From a virus, in IMG/VR virus record IMGVR_UViG_3300012357_000056, positions 1 to 25,342 of that record: a DNA stretch of 25,342 bases; one strand, given 5' to 3'. Under the pieces are notes generated by a model, which ran no database searches, had not been told where the DNA came from, and saw only the letters and a program-made list of their open reading frames with translations. Positions within the stretch are counted from its first letter, which is position 1. Every line of letters starts with the position of its first letter. The position numbers and the translations under genes were made by a program. Of this stretch, positions 1-6,987 are shown piece after piece.

Positions 1-123
1 GAAGCCCGCTCCAAATTGGAAGGGCTCATGAAGAAGATCAACCCCGATTACGAGCCGTCCGATCTGGACACATCAGTGATCCAGTCGCTGCTCGTCTCAG
101 CCCTCGAAGGGGGTAGGCGGTAA
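1..123 (+). CDS. C-terminal end of a phage head-module gene (partial)
   Basis: Only the last 40 codons are in the window; the frame is open from base 1 to the TAA at 121-123. The peptide is charged and probably helical, with MKKINPDY near its middle and EGGRR at the end. Its stop overlaps the capsid start (TAATG at 121-125), so the two are translationally coupled. In HK97-type head modules the gene before the capsid gene is usually the prohead protease or a portal/protease. That position is the only basis for a guess, because no motif is visible in this fragment. Confidence 0.7.
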   Translation, partial: EARSKLEGLMKKINPDYEPSDLDTSVIQSLLVSALEGGRR

Positions 124-725
124 TGACTGTGGCACTCGTGGTGCCGGACACGGCAGACGGTCTGGTCGAGGCGATCTCCGACCCGACCAAGGTCAAGGAA
201 TGGTTCTCGCAGTCCGCGGTCACCAACGGCGACACGAAGCGGTTCCTCGACAAGTACGCCGAGTTCGCCAGCAAGAAGAACCCCGGCACGACCGAGGACA
301 TGCAAACCCAGGTCAAGTCCGTGTTCTTCGACCTGATGCGGGAGAACGGTTTCGCCGGGTCCAGCAAGGACCTGGGCAAGCAGTTGGCGTTCCGGTCCGA
401 CGGGCGCCCAGCCCTCAACCTGTCCGCCAGCGGCTCGGCTGCGGTCGCCCGCGGCAAGGGCGCCGTGTACAACCGCACGTCGGCCGGCGCGGTGTTTGAG
501 GCGAAGTTCCGGGAGGAGGACCGGTTCGGCACGATCGGCGAATATCTTCAGGCGATCAAGGAGGAACGCGCGCCGACCGCGAACCTCAAGCGGAAGGACC
601 TACTGCAGAAGCTGGAGAACGTCCGCACCTTCCAGTCCTCGTTCGGCTCGGAGGACCCGGGCGCCGGCGGCTTCTTGATCCCGGAGCTGATGCGGTCGGA
701 TGTGATGATGCTGGCGATCGAGTAA
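123..725 (+). CDS. Major capsid protein, HK97 family, N-terminal part (ends at in-frame TAA)
   Basis: This 200-aa reading frame encodes the scaffold-like (delta) region and the start of the mature capsid subunit of an HK97-fold major capsid protein. The visible family features are a GEYLQAI N-arm-like segment near residue 140 and GGFLIPE near residue 184, which normally runs straight into the subunit core. The frame stops at TAA 723-725 and the same frame continues at once as AVVRPRATVIPM, the expected next part of the family. The start is the ATG at 123, with a GGGGG-rich ribosome site about 9 nt upstream. The usual full length would be about 484 aa (123-1577). The stop could be a nonsense mutation in a decaying prophage, a sequencing error, or a read-through site. 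The identity is firm; the biological meaning of the stop is open. Confidence 0.85.
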   Translation: MTVALVVPDTADGLVEAISDPTKVKEWFSQSAVTNGDTKRFLDKYAEFASKKNPGTTEDMQTQVKSVFFDLMRENGFAGSSKDLGKQLAFRSDGRPALNLSASGSAAVARGKGAVYNRTSAGAVFEAKFREEDRFGTIGEYLQAIKEERAPTANLKRKDLLQKLENVRTFQSSFGSEDPGAGGFLIPELMRSDVMMLAIE

Positions 726-731
726 GCCGTC

Positions 732-1577
732 GTGCGGCCCCGCGCCACGGTGATCCCGATGTCGACGCTGCGGGTGCCGGTCCCGACGGTGGACGACACC
801 AGCCACGCCTCAAGCTTGTTCGGCGGCGTGGTATGGAACTGGACCGAGGAAGCCAGCAGTATCACCGAGTCGCAGGCCACGTTCGGGCGGGTCGTGCTCG
901 ACGCGAAGAAGCTGGCGGGGTTCTTCAAGGTCCCCAACGAGCTACTCGCGGACGCCCCCGCGTTCTCCAGCTTCTTCGACGCGGTGATCCCGAAGGGCCT
1001 GGCGTGGCAGGAAGACCTCGCGTTCATGACCGAAACCGGCGCTGGCACGCCGGAGGGGTTCATCAACTCGCCGGCCAGCGTGCAGCAGGCGGCTGAGGCC
1101 GGTCAGACGGCGGGCACGATCGTGTGGGAGAACATCGTCAAGATGTACGCCCGCATGCTGCCCACCTCCCTGAAGAACGCGGTGTGGGTCGCGGCGATCG
1201 ACACGTTCCCCCAGTTGGCCACGATGGCGCTGTCCGTCGGTACCGGTGGTGGTCCGGTGTGGATCGGTGGCCCCAACCAGCCCGGCTCCGACGGGCCACC
1301 CGTCACCATCCTGGGCCGGCCGGTGATCTTCACGGAGAAGGCACCGGCGTTGGGCACGACCGGGGACATCAACTTCGTGGACCTGTCGTATTACCTGATC
1401 GGTGACCGGCAGGCCGTCGCCGTCGCCGCGTCCGAGCACGCGTTCTTCCAGAACGACCAGGTCGCCTATCGGATCATCGAGCGGGTCGACGGCCGGCCGT
1501 GGTTGCAGTCCGCGCTGACCCCGCACAACGGGTCCGCGAACACCCTGTCCGCGTTCGTGCAGCTCGCCAGCCGGTAA
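732..1577 (+). CDS. Major capsid protein, HK97 family, C-terminal part
   Basis: This 281-aa continuation lies in the same frame as 123-725. It covers most of the HK97-fold core (P and A domains), with RPRATVIPM, PTVDDTSH, ATFGRVVLDAKK, KVPNELLAD and a GFINSPASVQ region as in actinophage capsid proteins. The first possible start after the stop is GTG 732, followed by ATG 762; neither has a good Shine-Dalgarno sequence. Reinitiation after the TAA is possible, but the product would lack the N-arm that HK97 subunits use for assembly. It is more likely the downstream half of one interrupted gene. It ends with TAA at 1575-1577, so TAA is also used as an ordinary stop here. Confidence 0.85.
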   Translation: MRPRATVIPMSTLRVPVPTVDDTSHASSLFGGVVWNWTEEASSITESQATFGRVVLDAKKLAGFFKVPNELLADAPAFSSFFDAVIPKGLAWQEDLAFMTETGAGTPEGFINSPASVQQAAEAGQTAGTIVWENIVKMYARMLPTSLKNAVWVAAIDTFPQLATMALSVGTGGGPVWIGGPNQPGSDGPPVTILGRPVIFTEKAPALGTTGDINFVDLSYYLIGDRQAVAVAASEHAFFQNDQVAYRIIERVDGRPWLQSALTPHNGSANTLSAFVQLASR

Positions 1578-1589
1578 CACGTACAGGTA

Positions 1590-1632
1590 GGACGGTGCCC
1601 CCGGCTCAACCGGGGTCGGGGATCCACCGTCC
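1590..1632 (+). terminator. Nested RNA hairpin after the capsid gene
   Basis: An 8-bp perfect outer stem (GGACGGTG 1590-1597 with CACCGTCC 1625-1632) encloses a 6-bp inner stem (CCCCGG 1599-1604 with CCGGGG 1610-1615). It sits in the 120-bp gap between the capsid gene and the next gene, the largest gap in the head module. There is no U-tract, so it may be an mRNA stabiliser or partial attenuator that sets high capsid expression and not a full terminator. Confidence 0.5.
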
Positions 1633-1697
1633 GAGTAGGCAAGCCAGGCAGCGGCGCCCCTGGCCCCAGATCGAGCCGATAGCGGAAAGAGACTGTC

Positions 1698-2159
1698 ATG
1701 GCTGGAATGCAGGGCCTTGGCCGGGTGTTCGACGTCGTTCCTATCGCGTCGGGCGCCGGCCTATCGTTGAAGAACGCGTCGGCGGTCACGTTCGTGCTGA
1801 CCGGCGCGACCGGTGTCGCGACGCTGAGCATCGCGACGAGTTTCGGCGGGACCTACCGGGCGGGTAGCTTCTTCACCCCCGCGTGGGCGCCGATCACCAC
1901 CGTGTACTGGAGCACCGCGACCGACGGCAGTGTGGCGTGGGCCAAGGCCACCATCACCGCGGCGGCCACGTTCACCAACGGCACCACCGCTGGGCTGACC
2001 ACGTCGACGAACTCGGTGTTCACCGTGTTCGGCTCCCAGCTCCCGGATCTGTACGACTACGTCAAGTGCACCGCGACCGGCAGCGGCTTGTGCACGGCGA
2101 TCCTGCATGACCTGACGGTGCAGCGGACACCCGCGAACATGGTCAAGTTGGGGGCCTGA
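1698..2159 (+). CDS. Putative head-surface or head-fibre structural protein
   Basis: This 153-aa protein is rich in Gly, Ala and Thr with alternating beta-type stretches (TFVLTGATGVATLSIAT) and no membrane segment. A good ribosome site (GGAAAG) lies about 9 nt before ATG 1698. It comes directly after the capsid gene and its hairpin and 1 nt before the next gene. Position and composition suggest a virion protein, perhaps a capsid decoration or head-fibre protein. I see no motif that proves this, and the family is not recognised. Confidence 0.7.
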   Translation: MAGMQGLGRVFDVVPIASGAGLSLKNASAVTFVLTGATGVATLSIATSFGGTYRAGSFFTPAWAPITTVYWSTATDGSVAWAKATITAAATFTNGTTAGLTTSTNSVFTVFGSQLPDLYDYVKCTATGSGLCTAILHDLTVQRTPANMVKLGA

Positions 2160-2160
2160 C

Positions 2161-2376
2161 ATGCACGCCAAGGTCAAGTACCTAGCGTCCACGGGATCGA
2201 CAGGTAGCTATACCCAGAACAAGGAGTACGACGTTCTGGGATGGACGGCCAACACCACGAACAACGCACCCGCCAGCGCGTGCGTTGTTGACGACACCGG
2301 AACGGTTGTCGGCGTGCAGGTCGACAGCAACACCTGGTCGCTCTCTCAGGCGTACGCCACGGAGAGGATCGTCTGA
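2161..2376 (+). CDS. Small conserved-type phage protein, function unknown
   Basis: This 71-aa soluble protein opens with a beta-strand-like VKYLASTGS and has the phrase KEYDVLGWTA, reminiscent of small SH3-like barrel domains, but the resemblance is too weak to name. It starts at ATG 2161, one base after the upstream stop, and its TGA overlaps the next ATG (TGATG, 2374-2378). It is therefore part of the translationally coupled head operon. No membrane segment or cysteine cluster is present; the single Cys is near residue 41. Confidence 0.65.
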   Translation: MHAKVKYLASTGSTGSYTQNKEYDVLGWTANTTNNAPASACVVDDTGTVVGVQVDSNTWSLSQAYATERIV

Positions 2377-2873
2377 TGGCCGCGTTCATTCAGGGCACCG
2401 CACAGCGGGCGCTGCACTTCGGGAACCTGGTCAAGAAACTGGCACAGATCCCGCCGAACTCGGGGTCTTCGGCCACCTTGTTCACGGTGGCCGGCGGCAT
2501 GGTCATGGTGACCTCGATGGTGGGTCGTGTTTCTACGGTCCTGTCTGGTACCACGGGCGCGGTTTCGCTGGGTGCGACTCCGACTGTGGGTGCTGCTGGC
2601 GCGCAGGTGGCGGGTATCGCTGCGGCCACCGTCGTCGGCGGCGGCGAGGTCGGAGCGGCGTTCGCGGTAGCTGCGACCATCGCGGGTGCGCCGACGACTC
2701 TGGCCAACGGCGGTGCCAGTGGCGTGGCGGGTAAGTCACCGTTCCTGGCGCAGTCCGCATTCGTCGTCAACGCCGGGGTCATCACGGTCACGACGTCGGT
2801 GGCGACGATGACCGGCGCGATCGACTGGTACCTCACGTATGTGCCGTTGGATGATGGGGCGTCGGTGAGCTGA
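2376..2873 (+). CDS. Putative virion surface protein, tandem copy 1
   Basis: This 165-aa protein has a helical N-terminus (AQRALHFGNLVKKLAQ) followed by a Gly/Val/Thr-rich body. Its layout matches the next gene: a FTVAGGMVMVTSMVGRVSTV segment corresponds to FLVTGGRVIVTSLTGVVSTI there, and the C-terminal GAIDWYLTYVPLDDG corresponds to GAITWSVTWVPYDAG. The two are clear paralogues arising from tandem duplication. The overlaps TGATG at both ends couple it to its neighbours. Placement after the capsid gene suggests a decoration or head-tip protein; this is inferred from position only. Confidence 0.72.
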   Translation: MAAFIQGTAQRALHFGNLVKKLAQIPPNSGSSATLFTVAGGMVMVTSMVGRVSTVLSGTTGAVSLGATPTVGAAGAQVAGIAAATVVGGGEVGAAFAVAATIAGAPTTLANGGASGVAGKSPFLAQSAFVVNAGVITVTTSVATMTGAIDWYLTYVPLDDGASVS

Positions 2874-3385
2874 TGCCGGCCAGCCCGGCGGCCCAGGCCG
2901 CGCAGAAGTTCGCCGAGACCTACGGCGCGCTGGTCACTGGCGCGGCGAAGACTCTGCCGGCCACCGCGAGCGGCGACATCTTCTTGGTCACCGGCGGCCG
3001 GGTGATCGTCACCAGCCTGACGGGTGTGGTGTCCACGATCATCCAGGCGCAGGCGACGACGCTGTCGGTGGGCAACAAACCCACCGGCGGCTCGTCCGCC
3101 GTCGCCACACTGTGCGCCACCGCGGACCTGAACGCGAAACCGGTGGGGACGTCGCTGGCGGTGCCGCAGGCCAAGGCCAGCGCGCTGATCGTGTCGGGAG
3201 CGGACGGCACCTTGCTGTGGAACACGACTTCCGGCGCGCAAGGTGTGCCGTTCGAGAACGGCGGGATCGCGCTGGTGCCGGCCGGTTCGATCCAGGTCAC
3301 CACGGGGGCGACCAGTACGGGCGCGATCACCTGGTCGGTGACGTGGGTGCCGTACGACGCCGGCGCCGTCGTCACCGCAGCATAG
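2873..3385 (+). CDS. Putative virion surface protein, tandem copy 2
   Basis: This 170-aa paralogue of the preceding gene has a helical N-terminus (AAQAAQKFAETYGALV), then FLVTGGRVIVTSLTGVVSTI and a C-terminal beta segment ending GAITWSVTWVPYDAG. The middle is diverged from copy 1 and contains two shared-position hydrophobic strands. ATG 2873 overlaps the TGA of copy 1. Like copy 1 it has no transmembrane or catalytic motif. Two copies kept side by side suggest distinct virion positions or a heteromer, but that is inference. Confidence 0.72.
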   Translation: MPASPAAQAAQKFAETYGALVTGAAKTLPATASGDIFLVTGGRVIVTSLTGVVSTIIQAQATTLSVGNKPTGGSSAVATLCATADLNAKPVGTSLAVPQAKASALIVSGADGTLLWNTTSGAQGVPFENGGIALVPAGSIQVTTGATSTGAITWSVTWVPYDAGAVVTAA

Positions 3386-3400
3386 AAGGGATGCGCACGC

Positions 3401-3790
3401 ATGGGTAAGACCAATGCGGACGGAACAACGTACACCGACCCTCTCACCGAGGTGACCACCTCGGTGAACTCGTCCGGCGAGGTGACCGGTGTGACCGAGG
3501 CAGGTGACCCGACCAGTTCGCTGTTGGTGACCAACCCGATCACCGAGCTGGCCGACGACGCCGTCGTCGGTGACTCGACCGAGGAGACCGCAGCCGACGA
3601 GGCACCGGTCGATGTGGACGGTGACGGTGTCATCGACAAGTACGAGGCGCTCACCAAGAACGAACTCGTCGGACTGTGCACCAGCTACAAACCGAACCCG
3701 TTGCCGACGCTCGGTAACAAGGCCGATCTGGTGCGGCGACTCCAGGAAGCCGACGAGGCCGCCGCCGCGCCGGTCGGGACTGGCGCGTAG
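3401..3790 (+). CDS. Acidic head protein with EF-hand loop and SAP/HeH-like motif
   Basis: This 129-aa protein has three visible parts. Residues 1-70 are acidic and low-complexity (ELADDAVVGDSTEETAADEA). Residues 71-82 are DVDGDGVIDKYE, which fits the canonical EF-hand loop at positions 1, 3, 5, 6, 8, 9 and 12. Residues 83-117 (ALTKNELVGLC to ADLVRRLQEAD) look like a helix-extended-helix/SAP or Rho-N-like nucleic-acid-binding fold. The start is ATG 3401 with GAAGG about 11 nt upstream. SAP/HeH-like modules are common in actinophage head regions. The calcium-type loop suggests metal-dependent stability or interaction. The function is inferred; the motif is directly visible. Confidence 0.72.
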   Translation: MGKTNADGTTYTDPLTEVTTSVNSSGEVTGVTEAGDPTSSLLVTNPITELADDAVVGDSTEETAADEAPVDVDGDGVIDKYEALTKNELVGLCTSYKPNPLPTLGNKADLVRRLQEADEAAAAPVGTGA

Positions 3791-3792
3791 CG

Positions 3793-3999
3793 ATGGTGAT
3801 GGGTTGGGACCTGTACTCGACGCTGGCTTTGCAGGCCCAGTACGAGGACTACTACAAGGCCCAACCACCGGTGGCGTGCCCTAACGACGGTGAACCACTC
3901 CGAGCCGGGCCGCCCGAACAGCCTGGGGTCCTGTTCTGTTTGTTCGACGGGTGGCAGTACCCGCGCGATTGGAACCCCGAGGTCCACAGCGGAATGTGA
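3793..3999 (+). CDS. Small head-module protein with zinc-ribbon-like remnant
   Basis: This 68-aa protein has tandem similar units ACPNDGEPL and LFCLFDGWQYP. In a typical zinc ribbon each unit would carry CxxC; here each carries only one Cys (residues 29 and 49), so zinc binding is doubtful. The N-terminus is aromatic and helical (WDLYSTLALQAQYEDYY). It starts 2 nt after the upstream TAG. Its role is unknown; its position between head and connector genes suggests a virion or assembly protein. Confidence 0.65.
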   Translation: MVMGWDLYSTLALQAQYEDYYKAQPPVACPNDGEPLRAGPPEQPGVLFCLFDGWQYPRDWNPEVHSGM

Positions 4000-4074
4000 A
4001 CTCCGGTCACAACTGAATATGCAGCCAATGCTGGCCGGTTGGACTACGGCTGGTTCCGGAAAGCGAGAGCAGGC

Positions 4075-5139
4075 ATGGCGATCCACCGACCGACCTACGC
4101 CACCCGGCGGATGGTCAAGTCCGCGACGGACATTGCGACCACCGCTGACTATGACCAGCAGGTCGACAGCGCGCTGGAGAGCGCGGCGGACGAGGTGGAT
4201 TCGCTGTGTCACCGCCGCTTCTACAACACGTTGGCCACCCATTTGTGGGACTGGCCGAACTTTCAGCGTGCCTACCCGTGGCGGATCTGGTTGCAGCAGC
4301 ACGAGTTGGCCGATGTCACCTCGACGGTGCCGGTGGTCACGACTGGCGGCAAACTGATCCCCGCGTCGGCCCTGAAGTGGGGGCCGTGGGAGTCCGAGGC
4401 GCCCCCGTTTCTGTTCGTGGAGATCGACCGGTCCACCAGCTACGCGTTCGGAGTCGGGTCCACGCCGCAGCAGGACGTGTCGATCACCGGCTTGTACGGC
4501 TACTGGAACCGCACCCGCCCGGCCGGCGTGCTGGCCGCCGCGATCTCCACCACTGGCGCCACAGCCATCACGGTGTCGGACTGCTCGGTGGTCGACGCCG
4601 GTGACGTGATCACCGTGGATACCGAGACGATGTTGGTGGCCGACACCGGCATGGCCGACACGGGGCAGGTCCAAACCGGCGGTGGCTGCTCCACCGCCTC
4701 GGACGCCGACAACCAACTCACCGTCGCGGACGGCACGAAACTCCACGCGCAAGAGGTCATCGCGCTGGACGGCGAGCGGATGCTGATCACCTCGATCAGC
4801 GGGAACGTCGCCACGGTGCGGCGCGGCTACGACGGCACCGTCCTCGCCGGCCACACCACCGCCGCCGTGTTCGCGCTGCGCGCGTTGACGGTGACCCGCG
4901 GGGATTTCGGGTCAACCGCCGCCACCCACTTGAACGCCGCCGCGGTCACCGCCGCCGCCGTGCCGGGGGATGTCCGCGAGCTGGCCGCCGCCGAGGCGTT
5001 GAACACCACCTACCAGAAGGTGTCTGCGTACGCCCGCACGATCGGGGAGAACTCGCGCCCGGTGCCCGGCGGGTCGCTGCCTGACCTGCGTGCCCGGGTG
5101 AAGCGCGGGTTCTACCGGCTCCGTTTGGCGGTGATCTGA
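4075..5139 (+). CDS. Head-tail connector (neck) protein
   Basis: This 354-aa protein has an N-terminal region (residues 1-75) of the kind seen at the start of actinophage head-tail adaptor proteins: MAIHRPTYATRRMVK, a helical DQQVDSALESAADEV, then CHRRFYNTLATHLWDWPNF. Residues 165-190 and 214-240 are two related beta modules (DAGDVITVDTETMLVAD and AQEVIALDGERMLITS). The C-terminal 60 residues are helical and basic. ATG 4075 was chosen over the upstream TTG 4039 because AGAGCAGG lies just upstream and the family-like sequence begins there. The protein likely sits between portal and tail. The head-tail role rests on the N-terminus and on position. Confidence 0.75.
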   Translation: MAIHRPTYATRRMVKSATDIATTADYDQQVDSALESAADEVDSLCHRRFYNTLATHLWDWPNFQRAYPWRIWLQQHELADVTSTVPVVTTGGKLIPASALKWGPWESEAPPFLFVEIDRSTSYAFGVGSTPQQDVSITGLYGYWNRTRPAGVLAAAISTTGATAITVSDCSVVDAGDVITVDTETMLVADTGMADTGQVQTGGGCSTASDADNQLTVADGTKLHAQEVIALDGERMLITSISGNVATVRRGYDGTVLAGHTTAAVFALRALTVTRGDFGSTAATHLNAAAVTAAAVPGDVRELAAAEALNTTYQKVSAYARTIGENSRPVPGGSLPDLRARVKRGFYRLRLAVI

Positions 5140-5342
5140 TGTTGTTCGGGCTGCACGTTTTCACCGCGTTTGACACGTGGTGGCCCAACATCGAGGCCGC
5201 CGTCCTGTGGGCTGGCCCGCCGACCGTGTACGCGTTCGTCCAGCACAAGCGCGCCGCGCGCCGGCACCGCCGGATGCACGAGCAGATCCACGAGCTGCAC
5301 GCCCACCTCGTTCCGCCACGGTCGGGGGACGCGGATGGCTAG
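5139..5342 (+). CDS. Small single-span membrane protein in the neck operon
   Basis: This 67-aa protein has a hydrophobic stretch at residues 17-34 (NIEAAVLWAGPPTVYAFV) followed by a very basic segment (HKRAARRHRRMHEQIHEL) and a short helical tail. ATG 5139 overlaps the connector stop, and its own stop overlaps the next gene by 8 nt. A membrane protein among neck genes is unusual. It could be an infection-stage membrane factor or simply a small accessory protein. No family is recognised. Confidence 0.65.
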   Translation: MLFGLHVFTAFDTWWPNIEAAVLWAGPPTVYAFVQHKRAARRHRRMHEQIHELHAHLVPPRSGDADG

Positions 5343-5772
5343 CACCGTCACCCTGTCCGGGCCGTGGTTCGACGGCACCGCGGATCGGCTGATGAAGGAA
5401 GCAGAACTGTCGGTCCGCCACGCCGTGAGTGAGCGGGGTGGCGTGCTGGTGCGGATGGCGTTCGATGGGGCGATCCGCGTCAACACCGGTCGGTTCATCG
5501 CCAGCGTCACCATCATCGACAGCTCGCGCACGTTCTCCTCGCCGGGCGGCCGCCGGGTCTACTCCATGTCGATCGATGTGCCGGCCCGTACCGATGTGGT
5601 CACCACCTCGAACGCCACCTACGGGCCGTGGCTCGAGGGTGTCGGGTCGCGGAACGCCACCACCAGGTTCCGGGGCTACCGGGGGTTCCGGCAGGCCGGT
5701 CAAGAACTGGGCACCCAGGCCACTCGGATCGCTGAGGATGCTTTGGCGCCGTATGTGCGGAGGATGGGATGA
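5335..5772 (+). CDS. Head-tail joining / minor head protein (HK97 gp10-like)
   Basis: This 145-aa protein starts MASTVTLSGPWFDG and has the segment TYGPWLEGVGSRNATTRF followed by FRGYRGFRQA, a pattern found in small head-tail joining proteins of HK97 gp10 type in actinophages. The start is ATG 5335, inside the end of the previous gene, and the stop overlaps the next start (ATGA 5769-5772). The place in the order connector, joining protein, tail terminator, tail tube fits this role. There are no membrane or catalytic features. Confidence 0.7.
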   Translation: MASTVTLSGPWFDGTADRLMKEAELSVRHAVSERGGVLVRMAFDGAIRVNTGRFIASVTIIDSSRTFSSPGGRRVYSMSIDVPARTDVVTTSNATYGPWLEGVGSRNATTRFRGYRGFRQAGQELGTQATRIAEDALAPYVRRMG

Positions 5773-6239
5773 GTTTCGACGAGGCCGCGGTGAACACCTT
5801 GATCGACAAGATCGTCAGTCACGCTCGGGCGCTCGGCGTGTTCCGGTCGGTGAACTTCCACGAGCCGAAAGCGCAACCCGGTTCGGGTCTGCGGTACGGG
5901 GTGTGGGCGGACATCATCCGGCCGGTCGGCGAAGCGTCCGGGCTGAACTCGACTTCCGGTGTGGTGGAAGTGCAGGGCCGCATCTACGGCAACGCGTTGA
6001 CGAAACCGGAGGACGATGTGGACCCCCGGATCATGACCGCCGCGGTCACGCTGATCGGCGCCTACTCGCGCGATTTCGACTTCGGGGCGACGGTGCGGAA
6101 CGTGGATCTGCTCGGCATGTATGGGCGGAGTTTGATGGCGCAGGCCGGTTACGCCACGATCGCGCAAACCACCTACAGGATCATGGATATCACCGTTCCT
6201 GTGGTGATCAACGACTTGTGGCCGCAGGTAGGGAGCTGA
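5769..6239 (+). CDS. Tail terminator protein
   Basis: This 156-aa protein begins with a helix (EAAVNTLIDKIVSHARALGVF) and then has strand-rich segments (YGVWADIIRPVGEASGL and VVEVQGRIYGN), ending in WPQVGS. This arrangement and size match siphovirus tail terminators, which cap the tail tube and join it to the head. Order supports it: it follows the joining protein and precedes the tail tube gene by 1 nt. It is coupled upstream by an ATGA overlap. The call is by context and fold pattern; no catalytic residues are expected. Confidence 0.72.
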   Translation: MSFDEAAVNTLIDKIVSHARALGVFRSVNFHEPKAQPGSGLRYGVWADIIRPVGEASGLNSTSGVVEVQGRIYGNALTKPEDDVDPRIMTAAVTLIGAYSRDFDFGATVRNVDLLGMYGRSLMAQAGYATIAQTTYRIMDITVPVVINDLWPQVGS

Positions 6240-6240
6240 C

Positions 6241-6987
6241 ATGGGCAAAACAACCGGGCTGAACCAACGGTTCTATCTCGGCGGGTTCGATATCTCCGGG
6301 GATGTGTCCGCAATGGACTCGGCCGGCGTGCCGATAGCTACGCTGGACTCGACCGGGATCGACAAGTCAGCGCACGAGCGGCTACTGGGCCTGCGGGACG
6401 GGAGCTTGGCGTTCACGTCGATCTTCAACACTTCCGCTGGGCAGCAGCACAAAGTGCTGTCGGCGCTGCCCCGCACCGATGTGGGTGTGATGTGGGCAGG
6501 TGGTGTGACGATCGGGTCGCCCGCCTACTGCATGATCGCCAAGCAGGTCAACTACGACGGCACCCGCGACGCCGCCGGTCTGCTCAACTTCAAGACGAGC
6601 ATGCAGGCGAACGCGTTCGGCGCGGACTGGGGCGAGCTGCTCACCGCCGGGAAACGAGTCGACACCACCGCTACCGCCGGTTCCCCGTTCGACGGCGGCG
6701 CGGCCTCCGCGTTCGGGTTCACCGCCTATTTGCAGGTGTTCGCGTTCTCCGGCACCGATGTCACGGTGAAGTTGCAGGACGCCACCACGTCGGGCGGGTC
6801 CTATGCGGATATCACGTCGGGTGCGTTCGCTCAGGTCACGGCGGCGCCGGCGGTGGGGCGGATCGCGGTGGGTGGGACGGGCGCGGTGCGGGAGTTCGTT
6901 AAGGCCACCACGGTCACGTCGGGCGGCTTCACATCGGTGACGTTCGCCGTGGTGTTGGTGCGCAACCAGGCGGCGGTGAGGGTCTGA
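6241..6987 (+). CDS. Major tail (tube) protein
   Basis: This 248-aa protein has a tail-tube pattern: RFYLGGFDISGDVS, then STGIDKSAHERLLGLRDGSLAFTSIF and VNYDGTRDAAGLLNFKTSMQAN. The C-terminal 100 residues (SAFGFTAYLQVFAFSGTDVTVKLQDAT) look like an added Ig/beta-sandwich-like domain exposed on the tail. A strong ribosome site (AGGGAG) precedes ATG 6241, consistent with high expression. The stop overlaps the next ATG (TGATG). A shorter relative is encoded at 7434-7835. Confidence 0.78.
   Translation: MGKTTGLNQRFYLGGFDISGDVSAMDSAGVPIATLDSTGIDKSAHERLLGLRDGSLAFTSIFNTSAGQQHKVLSALPRTDVGVMWAGGVTIGSPAYCMIAKQVNYDGTRDAAGLLNFKTSMQANAFGADWGELLTAGKRVDTTATAGSPFDGGAASAFGFTAYLQVFAFSGTDVTVKLQDATTSGGSYADITSGAFAQVTAAPAVGRIAVGGTGAVREFVKATTVTSGGFTSVTFAVVLVRNQAAVRV

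Noticed and set aside
123-1577. Reassigned TAA codon (alternative genetic code)
   Set aside because: TAA also ends the gene before the capsid (121-123) and the capsid itself (1575-1577), and most other genes are intact with standard stops.
2390-3868. 492-aa minus-strand reading frame
   Set aside because: It is antisense to five coupled plus-strand genes with good starts and protein-like sequence. The long frame follows from high GC, and its peptide is Arg/Gly/His-rich without motifs.
3685-4854. 389-aa minus-strand reading frame
   Set aside because: It is antisense to the connector gene and has a shadow-type composition with no ribosome site.
5429-6262. 277-aa plus-strand alternative frame
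   Set aside because: It overlaps the joining and tail terminator genes out of frame. It is Arg/Pro/Ser-rich shadow sequence.
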